Shown: positions 47,387 through 56,865 of the stretch, in pieces
Layout of the letters: each line of letters begins with the position of its first letter
How positions within the stretch are numbered: position 1 is the stretch's first letter
Origin: Paenibacillus nasutitermitis
GTDB lineage: Bacteria > Bacillota > Bacilli > Paenibacillales > Paenibacillaceae
Reading direction: 5' to 3'
DNA length: 64,000 nt
NCBI RefSeq assembly: GCF_014641075.1
Contig: NZ_BMHP01000001.1
Span: 1,178,001 to 1,242,000, forward strand
The notes under the pieces: generated by a model
Databases searched by the model: none
Seen by the model: the letters and a program-made list of their open reading frames with translations, nothing else
Told to the model about the DNA's origin: nothing
Made by a program: the position numbers and the translations under genes

Positions 47387-48673
47387 ATGAAACCGGTAAA
47401 AGTTGGACTGCTTGGTCTTGGAACGGTAGGAACGGGTGTTGTCCGGATTGTCGAGGGACACCAGGAGGATTTGCAGAATCAGACAGGTTCTCCAATCGTG
47501 ATTGATAAAATATTGGTGCAGGATGCCAGCAAGAGCCGTGCCGTGAACATTGATCCCGGCAAGCTGACAGAAGATCCCTGGGATATCATTCATGATCCCG
47601 ATATTTCCGTTATTGTGGAAGTTATGGGCGGCATCGAGCTGACTAAAGGGTATATCCTGGAGGCGTTGGCCAGGGGCAAGCATGTCATTACCGCCAATAA
47701 AGATTTAATGGCCCTTCACGGACCAGAAATTTTGGCTGCTGCACAGGAGCATGGATGCGATGTCCTCTACGAAGCAAGCGTAGCCGGAGGCATTCCCATT
47801 ATCCGTACGCTGGTTGAAGGTTTCTCATCAGACCGGATTACGAAAATTATGGGCATCGTCAATGGTACGACCAATTATATTCTGACGAAAATGACCCAGG
47901 AGGGAACGGTTTATTCGGAAGCGCTGGCAGAGGCCCAGCAGTTGGGGTATGCCGAAGCCGATCCGACCTCCGATGTCGAGGGACTGGACGCAGCCCGCAA
48001 AATGACCATTCTTTCCACATTGGGCTTCCGTTCGAATGTTGCTCTGGAAGATGTGGATGTGAAGGGGATTTCGTCGGTCAGCAGAGAGGATATCTTGTAT
48101 GCCGGCCGGCTCGGTTATGTCGTGAAGCTGCTCGGTATCGCAGAGAGCCAGGATGACTTTATCAGTGTCAGCGTTCAACCGACAATGGTTAAGCATTCCC
48201 ATCCGCTCGCCTCGGTCAACGGGGTGTTTAACGCGGTTTATGTATTTGGCGAAGCAGTCGGCGAGACTATGTTCTACGGTGCGGGGGCAGGAGAGATGCC
48301 GACGGCAACCTCTATCGTTGCAGATCTGGTAGCTGTGGTCAAAAATTTGAAGCTGGGCGTTAACGGCAAACAGGCTCTGCTTACCTACAAGTTGAAGAAA
48401 CTTAAAACAGATGAGCAGATTTCGTCAAAATATTTTATGCTGCTTCATGTTGATGACCGCGCAGGTGTGCTGGCGAAAATCACGCAGGCCTTTGCCGAGT
48501 GCGAGGTGAGCCTGGAATCCGTTCTACAGCAGCCCAATGCGAGCATAACCGAAGCTGAAATCATTATTATTACCCATGACGCCAGTAAAGCGGCTGTAAC
48601 CAAAGTATTGGACGCGTTCAAGCAGATGGACGTCGTCAAAAACATCAGAAGCGTTTACCGTGTGGAAGGCTGA
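47387..48673 (+). CDS. hom: Homoserine dehydrogenase
   Basis: 428 residues. NAD(P) loop VGLLGLGTVGTGVVRIV; the catalytic region has ANKDLMALHGPEIL, ASVAGGIPIIRTLVEG and GIVNGTTNYILTKM; a C-terminal ACT domain (FMLLHVDDRAGVLAKITQAFAECEVSLESV) suggests threonine feedback. It makes homoserine from aspartate semialdehyde. ATGGAGGAG precedes the ATG. Confidence 0.97.
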   Translation: MKPVKVGLLGLGTVGTGVVRIVEGHQEDLQNQTGSPIVIDKILVQDASKSRAVNIDPGKLTEDPWDIIHDPDISVIVEVMGGIELTKGYILEALARGKHVITANKDLMALHGPEILAAAQEHGCDVLYEASVAGGIPIIRTLVEGFSSDRITKIMGIVNGTTNYILTKMTQEGTVYSEALAEAQQLGYAEADPTSDVEGLDAARKMTILSTLGFRSNVALEDVDVKGISSVSREDILYAGRLGYVVKLLGIAESQDDFISVSVQPTMVKHSHPLASVNGVFNAVYVFGEAVGETMFYGAGAGEMPTATSIVADLVAVVKNLKLGVNGKQALLTYKLKKLKTDEQISSKYFMLLHVDDRAGVLAKITQAFAECEVSLESVLQQPNASITEAEIIIITHDASKAAVTKVLDAFKQMDVVKNIRSVYRVEG

Positions 48674-48720
48674 TAATAGGCCGCTTAAAGGTAACCCTTT
48701 TTTTAAGGAGCTTGGACAAG

Positions 48721-49752
48721 ATGAGAGATCGTGAAGGGCTGAACCCTACCGGTTCATCCAAAGACTGCGTAACAAACAACCGCAGGATCATAGTAAAGGT
48801 TCCGGCAAGCACGGCTAATCTTGGTCCCGGATTTGATACACTGGGAATGGCGTTGTCCCTCTACTCCTGGATCGAAATGTCGGTTCCCCGCACCGGTGAA
48901 ACGGTCATTGATCTGGTGGGTGATGGATGGGCAGGCATTCCACTGGATAAATCCAATCTTATCTACAAAGTAGCTCAGTTGGTATTTGCCGAAGCAGGCG
49001 TTGAGGTTCGTGAGCTGTATATTGCCATGTACAGCGATATTCCGCTCACCAGGGGGCTGGGGAGCAGCGCTACAGCGATTGTAGGAGCTTTGGCAGCTGC
49101 GAATGCGCTTATCGGCAGCCCACTGTCTGATGACCGGCTCTTCCAGATTGCCACGAAGCTGGAAGGACATCCTGATAATGTGGGAGCTTCGCTTTTTGGC
49201 GGAATCGTCGTTTCGGCGTGGGACGGCAAGCGGGCGGAAATGGTGCGACTTGAACCACACTCTGATCTGGAGGTGCTGGTGGCCATACCGGCTTTTCAAT
49301 TGTCCACGGAGAAAGCCCGCGATGCTCTTCCTTCACAGATTGTGCGTACGGATGCTGTCTTCAATGTCGCCAGCAGCTCACTGCTGGTCGCCGCACTGGC
49401 AAGCGGCAATCTTGAACTGCTTGGCTATGCCATGCGCGACCGGATCCATCAGCCTTACCGTGCTGCGCTTATCCCGGGAATGACGGAAATACTGGACAAG
49501 GCTACCGACTATGGCGCCTTGGGCGCTGCTCTAAGCGGAGCGGGTCCAACGCTGCTGGCTCTGGTCGATACGAACAGTCTGCGCAAAGCGGAGCTGGAGC
49601 GGTTTCTAGTCCGGACGCTCGCCAAAGAGGGGATTCAGGCGGAAACGATGTGGCTGAAGCCATGCGGTGCCGGTCCGCAAATATCGGTTCTGCAGGATAG
49701 AGAAACTGGCGGATCTCTGCTGGAGCGAATTAAAGGAGAAGTTAAGGCATGA
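48721..49752 (+). CDS. thrB: Homoserine kinase
   Basis: 343 residues from the ATG at 48721; AAGGAG lies about 10 bases upstream, and a TTG at 48712 is too close to it. GHMP kinase motifs: VPASTANLGPGFDTLGMALSLY, PLTRGLGSSATAIVGALAAAN, LSGAGPTLLALV. It phosphorylates homoserine for threonine synthesis. No thrC is seen nearby. It overlaps pheA by 4 bp. Confidence 0.95.
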   Translation: MRDREGLNPTGSSKDCVTNNRRIIVKVPASTANLGPGFDTLGMALSLYSWIEMSVPRTGETVIDLVGDGWAGIPLDKSNLIYKVAQLVFAEAGVEVRELYIAMYSDIPLTRGLGSSATAIVGALAAANALIGSPLSDDRLFQIATKLEGHPDNVGASLFGGIVVSAWDGKRAEMVRLEPHSDLEVLVAIPAFQLSTEKARDALPSQIVRTDAVFNVASSSLLVAALASGNLELLGYAMRDRIHQPYRAALIPGMTEILDKATDYGALGAALSGAGPTLLALVDTNSLRKAELERFLVRTLAKEGIQAETMWLKPCGAGPQISVLQDRETGGSLLERIKGEVKA

Positions 49753-50615
49753 TACGAGTAGCATGTTTGACACAGGGGTCGGTATCGGACGAGGCGGCAA
49801 GGTATTTGTTTTCCGGAACCGAGGTCGATTACAAGTATTATCGGATTATCGGGGATGTGTTCCTCGCAACGGCGGAAGGCACGACCGATTACAGTATCAT
49901 ACCGATCGAGAATACAATTGACGGATCCGTCAGCTTGCATACCGATTGGCTGATTGATGAGGTTAACCTTCCCATCCAGGCGGAATGGGTGTATCCTTCT
50001 ATTCAGAACCTGATCGGCCCGCTTTCCGAATTGTCGGGAGACGATGGTGTGCTGGATTATAGCCGGATTACCAAAGTGATGAGCCATCCTGTTGCGATGG
50101 CGCAGTGTCTGCAATATTTGCGCAAGCATCTTGCGCATGCAAAGCTGGAACATGTCGGCAGTACGGCTGAAGCCGTAACCATTGTAAAAGATAATCCATT
50201 AAGCGGCTGGGCTGCTATCGGTCAGATTACGGCAGCCTGGAACAATGGTCTTGATGTGCTGGAGCGCGGAGTAACCGACCACGACAACAATTTTACCCGT
50301 TTTCTGCTTATTGGGCCCGAGCCGTTTTCCAGCAGACAGTCGGGTACCTATAAGACAAGCATCCTGATTACACTGCCGGAGGATTACCCTGGAGCGCTTC
50401 ATCAAGTGCTTTCGGCCTTCGCCTGGCGCAAAATCAATTTATCGCGGATTGAGTCGCGTCCGACCAAGAAAAAGCTCGGCAATTACTATTTTCTGATTGA
50501 TATCGAGATGTCACTGGATACGGTACTGCTCCCTTCCGCGCTCAGCGAAATCGAGGCGATCGGCTGTCAAGTCCGTACATTGGGCAGTTATCCCAGTTTT
50601 ACTTACGAAGGTTAA
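49749..50615 (+). CDS. pheA: Prephenate dehydratase
   Basis: 288 residues. The catalytic domain has GSVSDEAARYLF, IIPIENTIDGSV and the TRF motif in HDNNFTRFLLIG. The C-terminal ACT domain carries the Phe-binding ESRP motif (LSRIESRPTKKKLGNYYFLIDIE). It converts prephenate to phenylpyruvate. Its ATG overlaps thrB. In B. subtilis pheA directly follows pheB; here hom and thrB lie between. Confidence 0.96.
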   Translation: MIRVACLTQGSVSDEAARYLFSGTEVDYKYYRIIGDVFLATAEGTTDYSIIPIENTIDGSVSLHTDWLIDEVNLPIQAEWVYPSIQNLIGPLSELSGDDGVLDYSRITKVMSHPVAMAQCLQYLRKHLAHAKLEHVGSTAEAVTIVKDNPLSGWAAIGQITAAWNNGLDVLERGVTDHDNNFTRFLLIGPEPFSSRQSGTYKTSILITLPEDYPGALHQVLSAFAWRKINLSRIESRPTKKKLGNYYFLIDIEMSLDTVLLPSALSEIEAIGCQVRTLGSYPSFTYEG

Positions 50616-50640
50616 TATTTCTGGAGGTGTACTCACAAAC

Positions 50641-51522
50641 ATGGCAGAGCAGGTTATTTATTTAAACGGAGAATACGTCACCAAGGAAAATGCGAAAGTA
50701 TCGGTCTACGATCACGGTTTTCTATATGGAGACGGTATTTTTGAAGGCATCCGCGTGTATAACGGCAATATTTTCAAATGCAAAGAACATTTGGACAGGC
50801 TGTACGATTCGGCGAAATCTATCATGCTGGACATTCCTCTTTCTTATGAAGAAATGGAGCAAGCGCTCGCTGAAACGATCCGACGCAATGAATTCCGTGA
50901 CGGCTACATCCGTCTGGTTGTTTCGCGCGGTCCCGGCAATCTTGGACTGGACCCGAAACGCTGCCCGTCCGCATGGGTCATCATTATTGTCGAACAGCTG
51001 GCGATATACCCGCCTGAAGCTTACCGAGATGGACTGGTTTCCGTTTCGGTATCGCAGCGCCGCAATATTCCGGATGCCCTGAATCCGAAGATCAAATCAC
51101 TCAATTACCTGAATAATATTCTGGTTAAAATTCAGGCAAACCTGGCCGGTGTTGGCGAAGCGATTATGCTCAATGCCCAGGGTTATGTAGCGGAAGGCTC
51201 CAGTGATAATATTTTCATTATCAAAAAAGGAATCGTCTACACGCCACCTTGCTATATTGGGGCGCTTGAAGGCATTACCCGCGGAGCGATCATCGAGCTA
51301 TGCGATAAATTGGGCTATAAGCTCAAGGAAGAGCCATTCACGCTGCATGATGTTTTTATCGCTGACGAGGTTTTCTTTACAGGAACGGCGGCTGAGGTTA
51401 TTGCCGTTCGCGAAGTGGATGGACGGACGATCGGTACGGGCAAGGCGGGGCCGATTACGACTCATTTACTTGAGGAATTCCGCAAAATCGTTGAGGTTGA
51501 CGGCTATAAGGTATACGAGTAA
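50641..51522 (+). CDS. ilvE: Branched-chain amino acid aminotransferase
   Basis: 293 residues from the ATG at 50641, with TGGAGGTG upstream; the longer reading frame into pheA is not real. Class IV PLP fold: VSVYDHGFLYGDGIFEGIRVYNG, the PLP lysine in NPKIKSLNYLNNIL, and NAQGYVAEGSSDNIFIIKKG. It transaminates Leu, Ile and Val and their keto acids. Last gene of the amino-acid cluster before a strong terminator. Confidence 0.95.
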   Translation: MAEQVIYLNGEYVTKENAKVSVYDHGFLYGDGIFEGIRVYNGNIFKCKEHLDRLYDSAKSIMLDIPLSYEEMEQALAETIRRNEFRDGYIRLVVSRGPGNLGLDPKRCPSAWVIIIVEQLAIYPPEAYRDGLVSVSVSQRRNIPDALNPKIKSLNYLNNILVKIQANLAGVGEAIMLNAQGYVAEGSSDNIFIIKKGIVYTPPCYIGALEGITRGAIIELCDKLGYKLKEEPFTLHDVFIADEVFFTGTAAEVIAVREVDGRTIGTGKAGPITTHLLEEFRKIVEVDGYKVYE

Positions 51523-51535
51523 ACCTATTTACGGC

Positions 51536-51582
51536 TGGCCCGCTGCAGGGATTTCGTCCTGCGGCGGGCCATTTTTTTTTTT
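51536..51582 (+). terminator. Strong Rho-independent terminator after ilvE
   Basis: 14-bp stem TGGCCCGCTGCAGG / CCTGCGGCGGGCCA with an 8-nt loop and a run of at least ten T. Confidence 0.96.
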
Positions 51583-51693
51583 GAAGAAGAGGGTGGCAAC
51601 CGCCTACCTTCCGCATAGGATGTAGGGATTGGTGGATGGGCGTTTGCCGTGATAGCCCATTAACTACAGACCGTGACAGGAGGTAAGTGGCAA

Positions 51694-53514
51694 GTGAAAA
51701 TTCATATTGTGAAAAAAGGCGATACATTATACATGATCGCTCAAAAGTATGGCGTATCGTTGGAAGAGGTTGTTGAGCTCAATCCATCCATAACGAATGT
51801 TGATATGCTGGAGGTGGGGATGAAGATTAAAATTCCTGCCTCAAAGCCCGCGGATATGGACATTATGCATCAGCATGAGGTGAAGCAAGGGGATACGCTC
51901 TGGAAGCTGTCGAAAGCATGGGGTGTTCCTTTGAGCGACATGATTAAAGCAAATCCGCAGCTAAAAAATCCGAATGTGCTGCTGACAGGTGAAGTGGTCA
52001 ACATTCCTAAAGCCAGCTCGCCGAGCCAAGTGCCGCAGATGCATCAGGAGCATCACGGAACAAATATTCAGCATGAGATGAACGAACAGCATGAGATGAA
52101 TGAACAGCATGAAATGAACAAACAGCATGAAAATAATGAACAGCATCATGCTGCCGGTCATCATCTGCTTCATCCTGCTACGGTTATGCACGGCATGCAA
52201 GGGCTGATGGGCAAAATGTCGACAGCGCCTTTTTCAGGCAAAAAAAATACAGGACAAAAACCGAGCACGATGCCGATTGCTCAGGCGCCTATCCCGACCC
52301 CGGTACCCATGCCGCTTCCCGAGCCTGCCCCGGTACCCATGCCAATAGCAGAAAAACCGGTTGCGGAAAAACCGATAGCGGAAAAACCGATAGCAGAAAA
52401 ACCGATAGAGAAAAAGACGTACCCGATCCATATCGAATACGAGAAGCACATCGATCTTTTCCAGCAATACGGAGTACCGGCTACAGAAGTGATGTCATTA
52501 TACGAAATGCCCAATATGCCTGAGAATATGGCTCCTGTCATGCAGTCTCACGGCTACGGACATACCATGACATCACCGGAAATGACCGGAGGTTACGGCT
52601 ATCCTATGCCGGTGAACGTAAGCCCTGCTGCGCAGGCGCCTGCCAACTGGTGTCCGCCGGGACAGGTGATGGGCTCATCAACATTGCCTTGGGGGGCACC
52701 GGTTTCTCCTATGCCGCAAACTCCGATGCACGGTTATTATGGAATGGAGAACGAAATGCTCTCTCCGGCAAGTAGTGGACCGCAAGGCGGCTACGGGTAT
52801 TCCAATCCGACAGCGATATCTCCGTCCAATATGGCCCCGCAGGGAAGCGGCTACGGGAACTACGAACCGATGGCAGTTTCGCCAGAAATGACAGGTCCTT
52901 ATGGAGGCGGCTACGGGTATTCCAATCCGACAGCGGTATCACCGGCCAATATGGCCCCGCAGGGAAGCGGCTACGGGAACTACGAACCGATGGCAGTTTC
53001 GCCTGAAATGACAGGTCCTTATGGAGGCGGCTACGGGTATTCCCATTCGACAGCGGTATCTCCGGCTAATATGGCTCCGCAAGGAGGCGGCTATGGGAAC
53101 TACGAACCGATGGCAGTATCTCCATCAATGACAGGCGGTTACAGCTATTACAATCAGCCTGGCGTATCCCCTGCATCTGCGGACCCTTACAGTGCTTATG
53201 GCTACGGCGGTTACCCAAATGTCCAGTCCGCGATGGTCAGCGAGTCCGCATCTCCATACCCGTCCTACCATTATATCGGGAACGGTCAGGTTTCCACGCA
53301 ACAACTGCCCGCTTCCGAAAAAAAACCATGCAGCTGCGGTTGTCATGATCGCGATAAAGAGAAGGAAGAAGAGAGCTTCGGCGAACAGATTCAGCCTGTC
53401 AAGCAGGCTAAGATCCGTAAGCCTGCTGCCAAAGCGTCCGTCCGTGTATCCCGCAATACCCGGTCGCAATCAAAAGCGAATCGTCGCGGCAACGCCCCTT
53501 GGATTAACCGATAG
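51694..53514 (+). CDS. safA: SafA-like spore coat morphogenetic protein with two LysM domains and tandem repeats
   Basis: 606 residues from the GTG at 51694, with ACAGGAGGTAA upstream. Two N-terminal LysM domains (about 2-47, KIHIVKKGDTLYMIAQKYGVSLEEVVELNP; and 57-103, HEVKQGDTLWKLSKAWGVPLSDMIKANP). Next come a His/Met-rich NEQHEM-type repeat (about 128-152), a Pro-rich AEKPI repeat (about 218-240), and a Gly/Tyr/Met-rich C-terminus with a 40-residue unit repeated about three times. A basic tail with CSCGCHD ends it. SafA directs inner coat assembly and binds SpoVID, also in this window. Position before bofC and ruv genes fits; the name rests on that and LysM. Confidence 0.8.
   Translation: MKIHIVKKGDTLYMIAQKYGVSLEEVVELNPSITNVDMLEVGMKIKIPASKPADMDIMHQHEVKQGDTLWKLSKAWGVPLSDMIKANPQLKNPNVLLTGEVVNIPKASSPSQVPQMHQEHHGTNIQHEMNEQHEMNEQHEMNKQHENNEQHHAAGHHLLHPATVMHGMQGLMGKMSTAPFSGKKNTGQKPSTMPIAQAPIPTPVPMPLPEPAPVPMPIAEKPVAEKPIAEKPIAEKPIEKKTYPIHIEYEKHIDLFQQYGVPATEVMSLYEMPNMPENMAPVMQSHGYGHTMTSPEMTGGYGYPMPVNVSPAAQAPANWCPPGQVMGSSTLPWGAPVSPMPQTPMHGYYGMENEMLSPASSGPQGGYGYSNPTAISPSNMAPQGSGYGNYEPMAVSPEMTGPYGGGYGYSNPTAVSPANMAPQGSGYGNYEPMAVSPEMTGPYGGGYGYSHSTAVSPANMAPQGGGYGNYEPMAVSPSMTGGYSYYNQPGVSPASADPYSAYGYGGYPNVQSAMVSESASPYPSYHYIGNGQVSTQQLPASEKKPCSCGCHDRDKEKEEESFGEQIQPVKQAKIRKPAAKASVRVSRNTRSQSKANRRGNAPWINR
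52787..53143 (+). repeat. 120-bp in-frame tandem repeat inside safA
   Basis: About three units with an exact 120-bp period; for example the stretch TACGAACCGATGGCAGT recurs at 52861, 52981 and 53101. Each unit codes for GGYGYSNPTAVSPANMAPQG-type sequence followed by GYGNYEPMAVSPEMTGPYG. Units 1 and 2 are almost identical at the DNA level, which suggests recent duplication. Confidence 0.92.
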
Positions 53515-53526
53515 GATAAGGTATAA

Positions 53527-53572
53527 CCGGCTCCACTCTCGTCAGCAAGCTTCGGGAGTGAGCCGGATTTTT
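53527..53572 (+). terminator. Rho-independent terminator after safA
   Basis: CCGGCTCCACTC pairs with GAGTGAGCCGG (one bulge), followed by ATTTTT. Confidence 0.85.
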
Positions 53573-53670
53573 ACGGATGAAATGCCTGAATAACCATAAT
53601 AAAACAAATAACGCATATTTCCTCCAGGCTGAAGGAATACTAGCAAAAAAGAATAAAGGGGAGTTCCTTC

Positions 53671-54369
53671 ATGATGGAATTCAGCCTGTGGAAACAGTTG
53701 AAGAAGAGGATTCGCCGCCGTCGAAGATCTTTGTGGACATTGGGCACTATGCTGGTCCTGCTGGGTTTGTCACCCGCATTCGATGTTCCTGCCGCATCAG
53801 CGGCGGCCCATGATCAGAACGTTTCCGGCGCCCATACGGCGGTTCACGGTATATCCCCACAGACCGGGGTGGACAGCCAGTCCGGGGCTGACAGCGGAAG
53901 TGTCATCAAGCTATTGGCTGAATACAAAGGTCCAGTTAAGGTTATGCTGCACCGGACCTATGTCTGCGGCGAAGAAACCTCATCCCTGGGAACGGTGGAC
54001 ACCAGGGAAGTTTTGCAAATGCTCAAGCATCACCCGGAATGGACAGCTGTAAGGGGCGGGGATCATGAGGTGATCATGGAGCAACGGATGGATGATCTGT
54101 CAGAGGCCTGCAAAAGAAGAGCCTACATTGGCATGGATAAGGACGGAAATCTGTCCTTGTTTGATGGTCCGCCAAAAAAAGAAAAGGTTATGCGGACCTT
54201 TTTTCAGCTCGATGTTCATTATATGGAAAGCAGCCTGTCCAAGGATCGGATGGACGAGCTGTTGAACGGCATACGCATTAGCGATTTAGACGACTATAAC
54301 AGCGTAATTTCCACCTTTAGCGACTATGCGAAAGACAAAAGCGAAAAGGTCATGAAAACTACGTATTGA
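53671..54369 (+). CDS. bofC: BofC, intercompartmental signalling protein of sigma-K checkpoint
   Basis: 232 residues. A basic N-terminus and signal helix (about 20-47, SLWTLGTMLVLLGLSPAFDVPAASAAA) are followed by a secreted domain. The stretch MEQRMDDLSEACKRRAYIGMDKDGNLSLFDGPPKKEKVMRTFFQLDVHYMESSL matches the conserved core of B. subtilis BofC (QMDDISPLCK..YIGV..., FFQIDLERLES). In Bacillus it restrains SpoIVB in the forespore-facing space. GGAGTTCC precedes the ATG. It precedes the ruv genes as in B. subtilis. Confidence 0.88.
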   Translation: MMEFSLWKQLKKRIRRRRRSLWTLGTMLVLLGLSPAFDVPAASAAAHDQNVSGAHTAVHGISPQTGVDSQSGADSGSVIKLLAEYKGPVKVMLHRTYVCGEETSSLGTVDTREVLQMLKHHPEWTAVRGGDHEVIMEQRMDDLSEACKRRAYIGMDKDGNLSLFDGPPKKEKVMRTFFQLDVHYMESSLSKDRMDELLNGIRISDLDDYNSVISTFSDYAKDKSEKVMKTTY

Positions 54370-54379
54370 TGAACAGGAG

Positions 54380-54415
54380 CGGGGCGGCGAGCATAAATCG
54401 CGTGCCCCGTTTTTT
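54380..54415 (+). terminator. Rho-independent terminator after bofC
   Basis: CGGGGC(G)GCG pairs with CGC(GT)GCCCCG, then TTTTTT. The remaining 200 bp before ruvC show only its promoter. Confidence 0.9.
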
Positions 54416-54543
54416 GCTGTGCACAACAATTTTCTGACTCAAAATAACACCGGCGTATCTCAAAGCTTGGCACCGCCAATTTTCAACGCTGTGCGTTTTT
54501 TGTCATATCCCCATTAACAGTCCCGTGAAAGACAAAACGCGTG

Positions 54544-54572
54544 TTCTCATACTCCACTTCATTTGGTATAAT
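54544..54572 (+). promoter_or_regulatory. Extended -10 promoter of ruvC
   Basis: TGG-TATAAT (TATAAT 54567-54572), with a weak TTCTCA 17 bp upstream. No LexA box of the CGAAC-N4-GTTCG type was seen next to it. Confidence 0.55.
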
Positions 54573-54621
54573 GGGTGGTAGGCAAAAAAGGCCAATTGAC
54601 TGAATAAGGAGAGATTAGGCC

Positions 54622-55125
54622 TTGCGAGTATTAGGAATCGATCCGGGAATTGCCATTGTAGGGTTCGGATTCATAGATAAAATCGGACATAAACTGGTTC
54701 CCGTTCAGTATGGATCAATTGAAACCAAAGCTCATACACCCCAGGAGGAACGGTTAATGCAGGTCTATGAATCGGCATGCTCTCTTCTTGATAAATACAA
54801 GCCGGATACCGTCGCGGTAGAGAAACTTTTCTTTAATCGCAATGTTACGACAGCGTTTGCGGTGGGGCAGGCCCGTGGCGTTATTATTTTGGCGGCCGCC
54901 CAGCGAGGGCTTCCGGTAGCCGAATATACGCCTCTGCAGGTAAAGCAGGCGGTAGTCGGCTACGGAAAAGCGGAGAAGCGCCAGGTTCAGGAAATGGTCA
55001 AGATGCTGTTGAAACTAAGCGCCATCCCAAAGCCGGATGATGTTGCGGATGCGCTGGCGATCGGTATCTGTCATGCCCATTCTGCCGTACTCACAGAGAA
55101 GATTAATGAGGTGACGCGTCGATGA
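54622..55125 (+). CDS. ruvC: Holliday junction resolvase RuvC
   Basis: 167 residues from a TTG at 54622 (GGAGAG upstream). Acidic catalytic residues in RVLGIDPGIAIVGFGFID (Asp7), VAVEKLFFNRN (Glu), and KPDDVADALAIGICHAH (paired Asp). It cuts four-way junctions bound by RuvAB. B. subtilis lacks ruvC and uses RecU, so this is another lineage marker. It overlaps ruvA by 4 bp. Confidence 0.96.
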   Translation: MRVLGIDPGIAIVGFGFIDKIGHKLVPVQYGSIETKAHTPQEERLMQVYESACSLLDKYKPDTVAVEKLFFNRNVTTAFAVGQARGVIILAAAQRGLPVAEYTPLQVKQAVVGYGKAEKRQVQEMVKMLLKLSAIPKPDDVADALAIGICHAHSAVLTEKINEVTRR

Positions 55126-55751
55126 TCGATTTTGTGAAAGGCCGCGTTGTCCATTTGGATGCAGAATATGTAGTCGTTGATGTCCGGGATATCGGGTACC
55201 GGGTCTTTACCCCTAATCCTTATGCGTTTGCGGCAAGCGAAGAAGCGGTAACGATTTATACCCATCATCATGTCAGAGAAGATGCAACCTTGCTGTTCGG
55301 GTTTCAAAGTCGTGAGGAACAGTCGATGTTCCGCAGACTTCTGGAGGTATCCGGAATCGGACCGCGGGTAGCTTTGGGAATACTTGCGGGCGGCCGGCCG
55401 GAAACCATTATTGCCGCCATCCAGCAGGAAAACGTAGCTTTTCTGATGAAGCTGCCGGGGATCGGCAAGAAGACGGCGCAGCGGATGATTCTGGATCTCA
55501 AAGACAAGCTCGCCGCCGTCTCGACAGGAATTGGAAACAATGGAGCGTGGAGTCCGGAGGATGAGCTTGTCGCTGCCGGATCAGCTGAAGGCGGAGCTGT
55601 ATGGCAGGAAGCGCGGGAAGCTCTTGGCGCCCTTGGCTATACACCGGCTGAGCTGGATCGCGCCTGGCACGGGCTGCAGGGTACTGTCGCTGCGGATGAG
55701 ACAGTGGATGCGCTTATGAAACGCGCGCTGCAGCAGTTGTTCAAAGGCTGA
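55122..55751 (+). CDS. ruvA: Holliday junction DNA helicase subunit RuvA
   Basis: 209 residues. An OB-fold N-terminus (MIDFVKGRVVHLDAEYVVVDVRDIGYRVF) is followed by two helix-hairpin-helix motifs (VSGIGPRVALGIL and LPGIGKKTAQRMILDLKDKL) and a C-terminal three-helix domain that contacts RuvB. Translationally coupled to ruvC. Confidence 0.97.
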   Translation: MIDFVKGRVVHLDAEYVVVDVRDIGYRVFTPNPYAFAASEEAVTIYTHHHVREDATLLFGFQSREEQSMFRRLLEVSGIGPRVALGILAGGRPETIIAAIQQENVAFLMKLPGIGKKTAQRMILDLKDKLAAVSTGIGNNGAWSPEDELVAAGSAEGGAVWQEAREALGALGYTPAELDRAWHGLQGTVAADETVDALMKRALQQLFKG

Positions 55752-55771
55752 GAAAAAGGAGGCAGGCGTGA

Positions 55772-56794
55772 ATGGATGATCGGATTATTTCCGCTAACCT
55801 CATGATGGAAGACCAGGCGGTGGAGCTCAGTTTGCGCCCCCGTTACCTGGCTGAATATATCGGTCAAACGCAGGTGAAGGAAAATCTGAAGGTTTTTATT
55901 GAGGCAGCGAAGCTGCGTAAGGAAGCGCTGGATCATGTGCTGTTGTATGGCCCTCCCGGACTGGGGAAAACAACGCTTTCCAATATTATCGCCAATGAGC
56001 TCGGTGTAAATCTGCGCACTACAAGTGGACCCGCTATTGAAAGGCCTGGCGATCTTGCCGCCCTGCTGACGAATTTGCAGGAAGGCGATGTGCTGTTCAT
56101 CGACGAGATTCACCGTCTCCACCGCAGCGTGGAGGAAGTGCTGTATCCGGCGATGGAGGATTTCTGCCTGGATATTATGATCGGCAAAGGACCCAGCGCA
56201 CGATCCGTCAGGCTGGAGCTTCCGCCATTCACTTTAATTGGCGCCACGACCAGGGCAGGCCTGCTGTCGGCCCCTTTGCGCGACCGTTTTGGGGTAGTCA
56301 GCCGCTTGGAGTTTTATAATGTGGATGAGCTTGCTTATATTGTTACACGGGCGGCGGAAATTCTGGGCGTAGGCGTCATCGGCGAAGCAGCCGGTGAGAT
56401 CGCCACCCGTTCACGGGGAACGCCGCGGATTGCCAACAGATTGCTGAAGCGGGTTCGCGATTTTGCCCAGGTGCGGGGAGACGGCATCGTTACTCATGAT
56501 TTGGCGCAGTCTGCGCTTGGTCTGATTCAGGTTGACCCGCTTGGGCTGGATCAGATCGATCACAAAATGCTCCGTGCCATGATTTCCAACTACCGCGGGG
56601 GACCGGTGGGATTGGATACAATAGCTGCTACGATCGGTGAAGAAAGCCAAACAATCGAAGATGTATATGAGCCTTATCTGATGCAAATCGGGTTTCTCCA
56701 GCGTTCCCCCCGCGGCCGCATCGTTACTCCGCTTGCATATCACCATCTTGGCTTGCCGGTACCTCAGCGTTTAATCGGGGATGAAGAAAGCTAA
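55772..56794 (+). CDS. ruvB: Holliday junction branch-migration ATPase RuvB
   Basis: 340 residues. Walker [23 protein letters not shown], Walker B FIDEIHRL, sensor [18 protein letters not shown], and a winged-helix C-terminus ([12 protein letters not shown]-like, [13 protein letters not shown]). AAAAAGGAGG precedes the ATG. It completes a ruvC-ruvA-ruvB unit. Confidence 0.98.
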   Translation: MDDRIISANLMMEDQAVELSLRPRYLAEYIGQTQVKENLKVFIEAAKLRKEALDHVLLYGPPGLGKTTLSNIIANELGVNLRTTSGPAIERPGDLAALLTNLQEGDVLFIDEIHRLHRSVEEVLYPAMEDFCLDIMIGKGPSARSVRLELPPFTLIGATTRAGLLSAPLRDRFGVVSRLEFYNVDELAYIVTRAAEILGVGVIGEAAGEIATRSRGTPRIANRLLKRVRDFAQVRGDGIVTHDLAQSALGLIQVDPLGLDQIDHKMLRAMISNYRGGPVGLDTIAATIGEESQTIEDVYEPYLMQIGFLQRSPRGRIVTPLAYHHLGLPVPQRLIGDEES

Positions 56795-56865
56795 GGGCTG
56801 ATGATGACCCGTTTCATGTTCATTTGCCGGCAACGGCTGCAACAATAAGGAGGCGGTCTTCTCAA

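Noticed and set aside
50497-50640. pheA-ilvE overlapping start for ilvE
   Set aside because: The family N-terminus and a strong ribosome site place the start at 50641; the upstream part lies inside pheA in another frame.
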